From: Amblyornis subalaris
Lineage: Eukaryota; Chordata; Aves; Passeriformes; Ptilonorhynchidae
Assembly: GCA_018881555.1 (NCBI GenBank)
Contig: JACAXG010000028.1
Span: forward strand, 2,655,143 to 2,719,142
Length of the DNA: 64,000 nucleotides
Direction: 5' to 3'
Shown here: piece by piece, positions 63,201 to 64,000 of the stretch
How the letters are laid out: each line of letters starts with the position of its first letter
Numbering within the stretch: position 1 is the stretch's first letter
The notes under the pieces: model-generated
Seen by the model: the letters and a program-made list of their open reading frames with translations, nothing else
Databases searched by the model: none
What the model was told of the DNA's origin: nothing
Program-made: the position numbers and the translations under genes

Positions 63201-63222
63201 ATGGCGAGGCGGCCACCTCGGT
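48286..63222 (-). CDS. MPRIP: Myosin phosphatase Rho-interacting protein (MPRIP), 3' part, 5' end outside window
   Basis: MPRIP (M-RIP, p116Rip) binds RhoA, F-actin and the myosin phosphatase subunit MYPT1 and targets the phosphatase to stress fibres. The window has the C-terminal coiled-coil half; the N-terminal PH domains lie to the right. Exons in transcript order are 59359-63222 (giant, optional), 56304-56451, 55575-55692, 54500-54659, 54292-54411, 53711-53797, 52889-53051, 52460-52545, cassette 51328-51393, and terminal coding part 48286-48357. All junctions join in frame. Landmarks are ATCERGFAAMEETHQKK, AIEAMKNAHREEMERELEK, EELQSVQRELEVLSEQYSQK, ELNNRLAAEITRLRTLLTG, VLLRVKESEIQYLKQEISSL, DKKYASDKYKDIYTELS and DIMKSKSNPDFLKKD. 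The full-length C terminus is SLKEGLTVQERLKLFESRDL plus KKD. The exon before the giant exon is not in the window. Confidence 0.96.
49495..49906 (+). mobile_element. CR1 LINE 3' fragment in MPRIP intron (antisense to gene)
   Basis: About 410 bp, with 'tatgaggaaaggctgaggga', 'cttcagcctggagaag'-type phrase, 'gaggccctggtacaggttgc', 'ccaaggccaggttggatggg', 'ccttccaacccaaaccattc' and the terminal 'tgtgattccatgatcc'. Between the cassette exon and the terminal exon. Confidence 0.95.
51328..51393 (-). CDS. MPRIP: MPRIP alternative cassette exon encoding the short C terminus
   Basis: 66-bp candidate exon between acceptor ttcaacag and donor TAG|gtaaac. Read in phase after ...NIRSK it gives SVIEQVSWDN then TGA (51361-51363). 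This matches the alternative C terminus of one human MPRIP isoform as I remember it, 13 residues shorter than the SLKEG form. Because a donor follows the stop 33 bp later, the exon can be spliced onward to the terminal exon at 48357, placing the stop one junction upstream. Confidence 0.85.
54925..55135 (+). mobile_element. CR1 LINE 3' fragment in MPRIP intron (antisense to gene)
   Basis: Shows 'aattcttccctgtgagggtg', 'gtgaggccctggcacaggtg', 'ccaaggccaggtgggatg', 'aaggtcccttccaacccaaa' and 'caggattcta'. Two Ns fall inside. Confidence 0.93.
57637..57712 (-). mobile_element. CR1-type 3' terminus, reverse orientation
   Basis: Reads 'cagaatcatagaatatgctg', 'agctggaagggatccacaag', 'gatcatcaagtccaactcct', the reverse complement of a CR1 tail of a subfamily different from the neighbouring copy. 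Confidence 0.8.
57843..58215 (-). mobile_element. CR1 LINE 3' fragment, reverse orientation
   Basis: Reverse complement of the CR1 end: 'atagaatccctgaatggttt', 'gggttggaagggacctaaaa', 'cctgccatggacagggacac', 'caacctgtgccaaggtctcc', 'ccttctcttctccaggctga'. About 370 bp, sense to MPRIP, in the intron between the giant exon and the ATCERG exon. Confidence 0.94.
59359..63222 (-). CDS. MPRIP: MPRIP giant coiled-coil exon (3,864 bp), phase-neutral
   Basis: A single exon of exactly 1,288 codons opens after acceptor tttttttaag with TEVAASPSGAWQRLHKVNQD and closes at KYQKDFENLK before the donor gtcttg. Almost all of it is Glu/Lys/Gln/Leu-rich heptad sequence. The coiled coil is broken near residues 465-530 by a basic patch followed by a Ser-rich linker (SSTSSDTSQDRSLSEES). 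The last codons (YQKDFENLK) lead naturally into the ATCERG exon, as in the paralogue TRIOBP. Its length is divisible by three and both ends are phase 0, so skipping gives the classical short MPRIP. The long isoform with such an exon is known in mammals, from memory. The exon contains five isolated Ns. Confidence 0.9.
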
Positions 63223-64000
63223 CTTAAAAAAATTGATTAAATACTAGATTAGTAACACTCTTGGCTCTCCCTTCTGAGTGTCACACCTCTGGCCAGGCAG
63301 GCCATGGAAAAGCTCCTTGCAGCGACTTGGCTGCTACCCACTGCTCCAATTGGGATGATTTGTTCTTGGCACAATTTGTTTTGTTTAACCAACTTTTTTT
63401 TTTTTTTAATGAGCGACAACTGCTTTCCAGTAACGAAAACACTGACCACGACATTAAAACAGCTGTACAGTTACAGGCTAAAAGGAAAAAAAATAAACCC
63501 AAACTCAAACAGAACCAAAAAAACAATGAAAAAGAAACACCAGCAGTAAAACGGAGACAGACAGACATGAGAAAAATGGGAAGGATGAGGAGGAGTGGAT
63601 GGAACAAGGCGGAGGAGAAAGGAACTGCTTTTTTTAAGCGAGTTTGTTCATTTGGTTGTGAAACAAAAAGTGCACAGTTCAGGTAACACAGTCCTACCAA
63701 CCAAAAGCAACAACAGAAAGTGAGGTGACAGCAAATGACATCACATCCCACCGAAACGCAGGGAGACGGGCCAGCCATGGTGGCGATGTCATTTCTGTGC
63801 CTGCCAAACAGGACTGAGTGGCTGCTCATCGCATGAGAGAGATGCTTTTATGCTAAAGCTTAGGGCTAGGGAGGAGCTAATTTCTCTACCTGCAAAATAA
63901 AATAAACCAACGAAGGACAAAATAAAAAGCCCAACAAGTGGAGGGAGGGAAAAGGTGTGATGAGAATGTAAAAATGAAAGAAACCAACCTTTGTGAGATT
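63223..64000 (-). other. MPRIP intron upstream of the giant exon
   Basis: Sequence 5' of the giant exon in transcript sense. No family-matching exon was found here; in particular the exon encoding the segment before ATCERG is absent, so it must lie beyond 64000. Contains T- and A-rich simple stretches only. Confidence 0.6.

Noticed and set aside
62395..63201. 268-codon Leu-rich plus-strand frame
   Set aside because: Reverse complement of coiled-coil codons (GAG/CAG become CTC/CTG), an expected artefact.

Overview
The window is a vertebrate, almost certainly avian, genomic segment. It carries five protein-coding genes with GT-AG introns, CpG-rich promoters and many truncated CR1 LINE 3' ends, the typical dispersed repeat of birds. 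Introns are compact. Gene order and orientation are NT5M(-), COPS3(+), FLCN(+), PLD6(+), MPRIP(-), which is the mirror image of the human 17p11.2 (Smith-Magenis/Birt-Hogg-Dube) block. The species cannot be read from the sequence alone.

Layout. 1-3347 is NT5M 3' flank or 3' UTR. 3348-8319 is NT5M, five exons, a mitochondrial 5'(3')-deoxyribonucleotidase. 8320-10672 is a head-to-head spacer holding a G-rich minisatellite, a CpG-rich stretch, a GGAA microsatellite, a 17-bp CpG tandem repeat and a motif-rich COPS3 promoter. 10673-21371 is COPS3, twelve coding exons, 423 aa, COP9 signalosome subunit 3. 21372-25380 is COPS3 3' end and spacer. 25380-26340 is the FLCN CpG island. 27299-36086 is FLCN, eleven coding exons, 579 aa, folliculin. 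39005-39777 is PLD6, two exons, the mitochondrial Zucchini-type phospholipase D/endonuclease. From 63222 down to about 41200 is the 3' half of MPRIP, with a 3.9-kb coiled-coil exon, seven short constitutive exons, a stop-containing cassette exon, the terminal exon and a roughly 7-kb 3' UTR. The MPRIP 5' end lies beyond the right edge.

The genes are unrelated housekeeping or organelle functions kept together by synteny; they do not form a pathway. The only plausible regulatory link inside the window is a TFE/MITF-type CLEAR box in the FLCN CpG island, since folliculin restrains TFEB/TFE3. I found no previously undescribed system. The best second-look items are a GC-AG intron in FLCN, the stop-encoding cassette and skippable giant exon of MPRIP, the COPS3 promoter architecture, and the observation that all eight isolated N bases in coding sequence sit where a C/T difference would be silent. 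That last point suggests the roughly 100 Ns are masked heterozygous sites.
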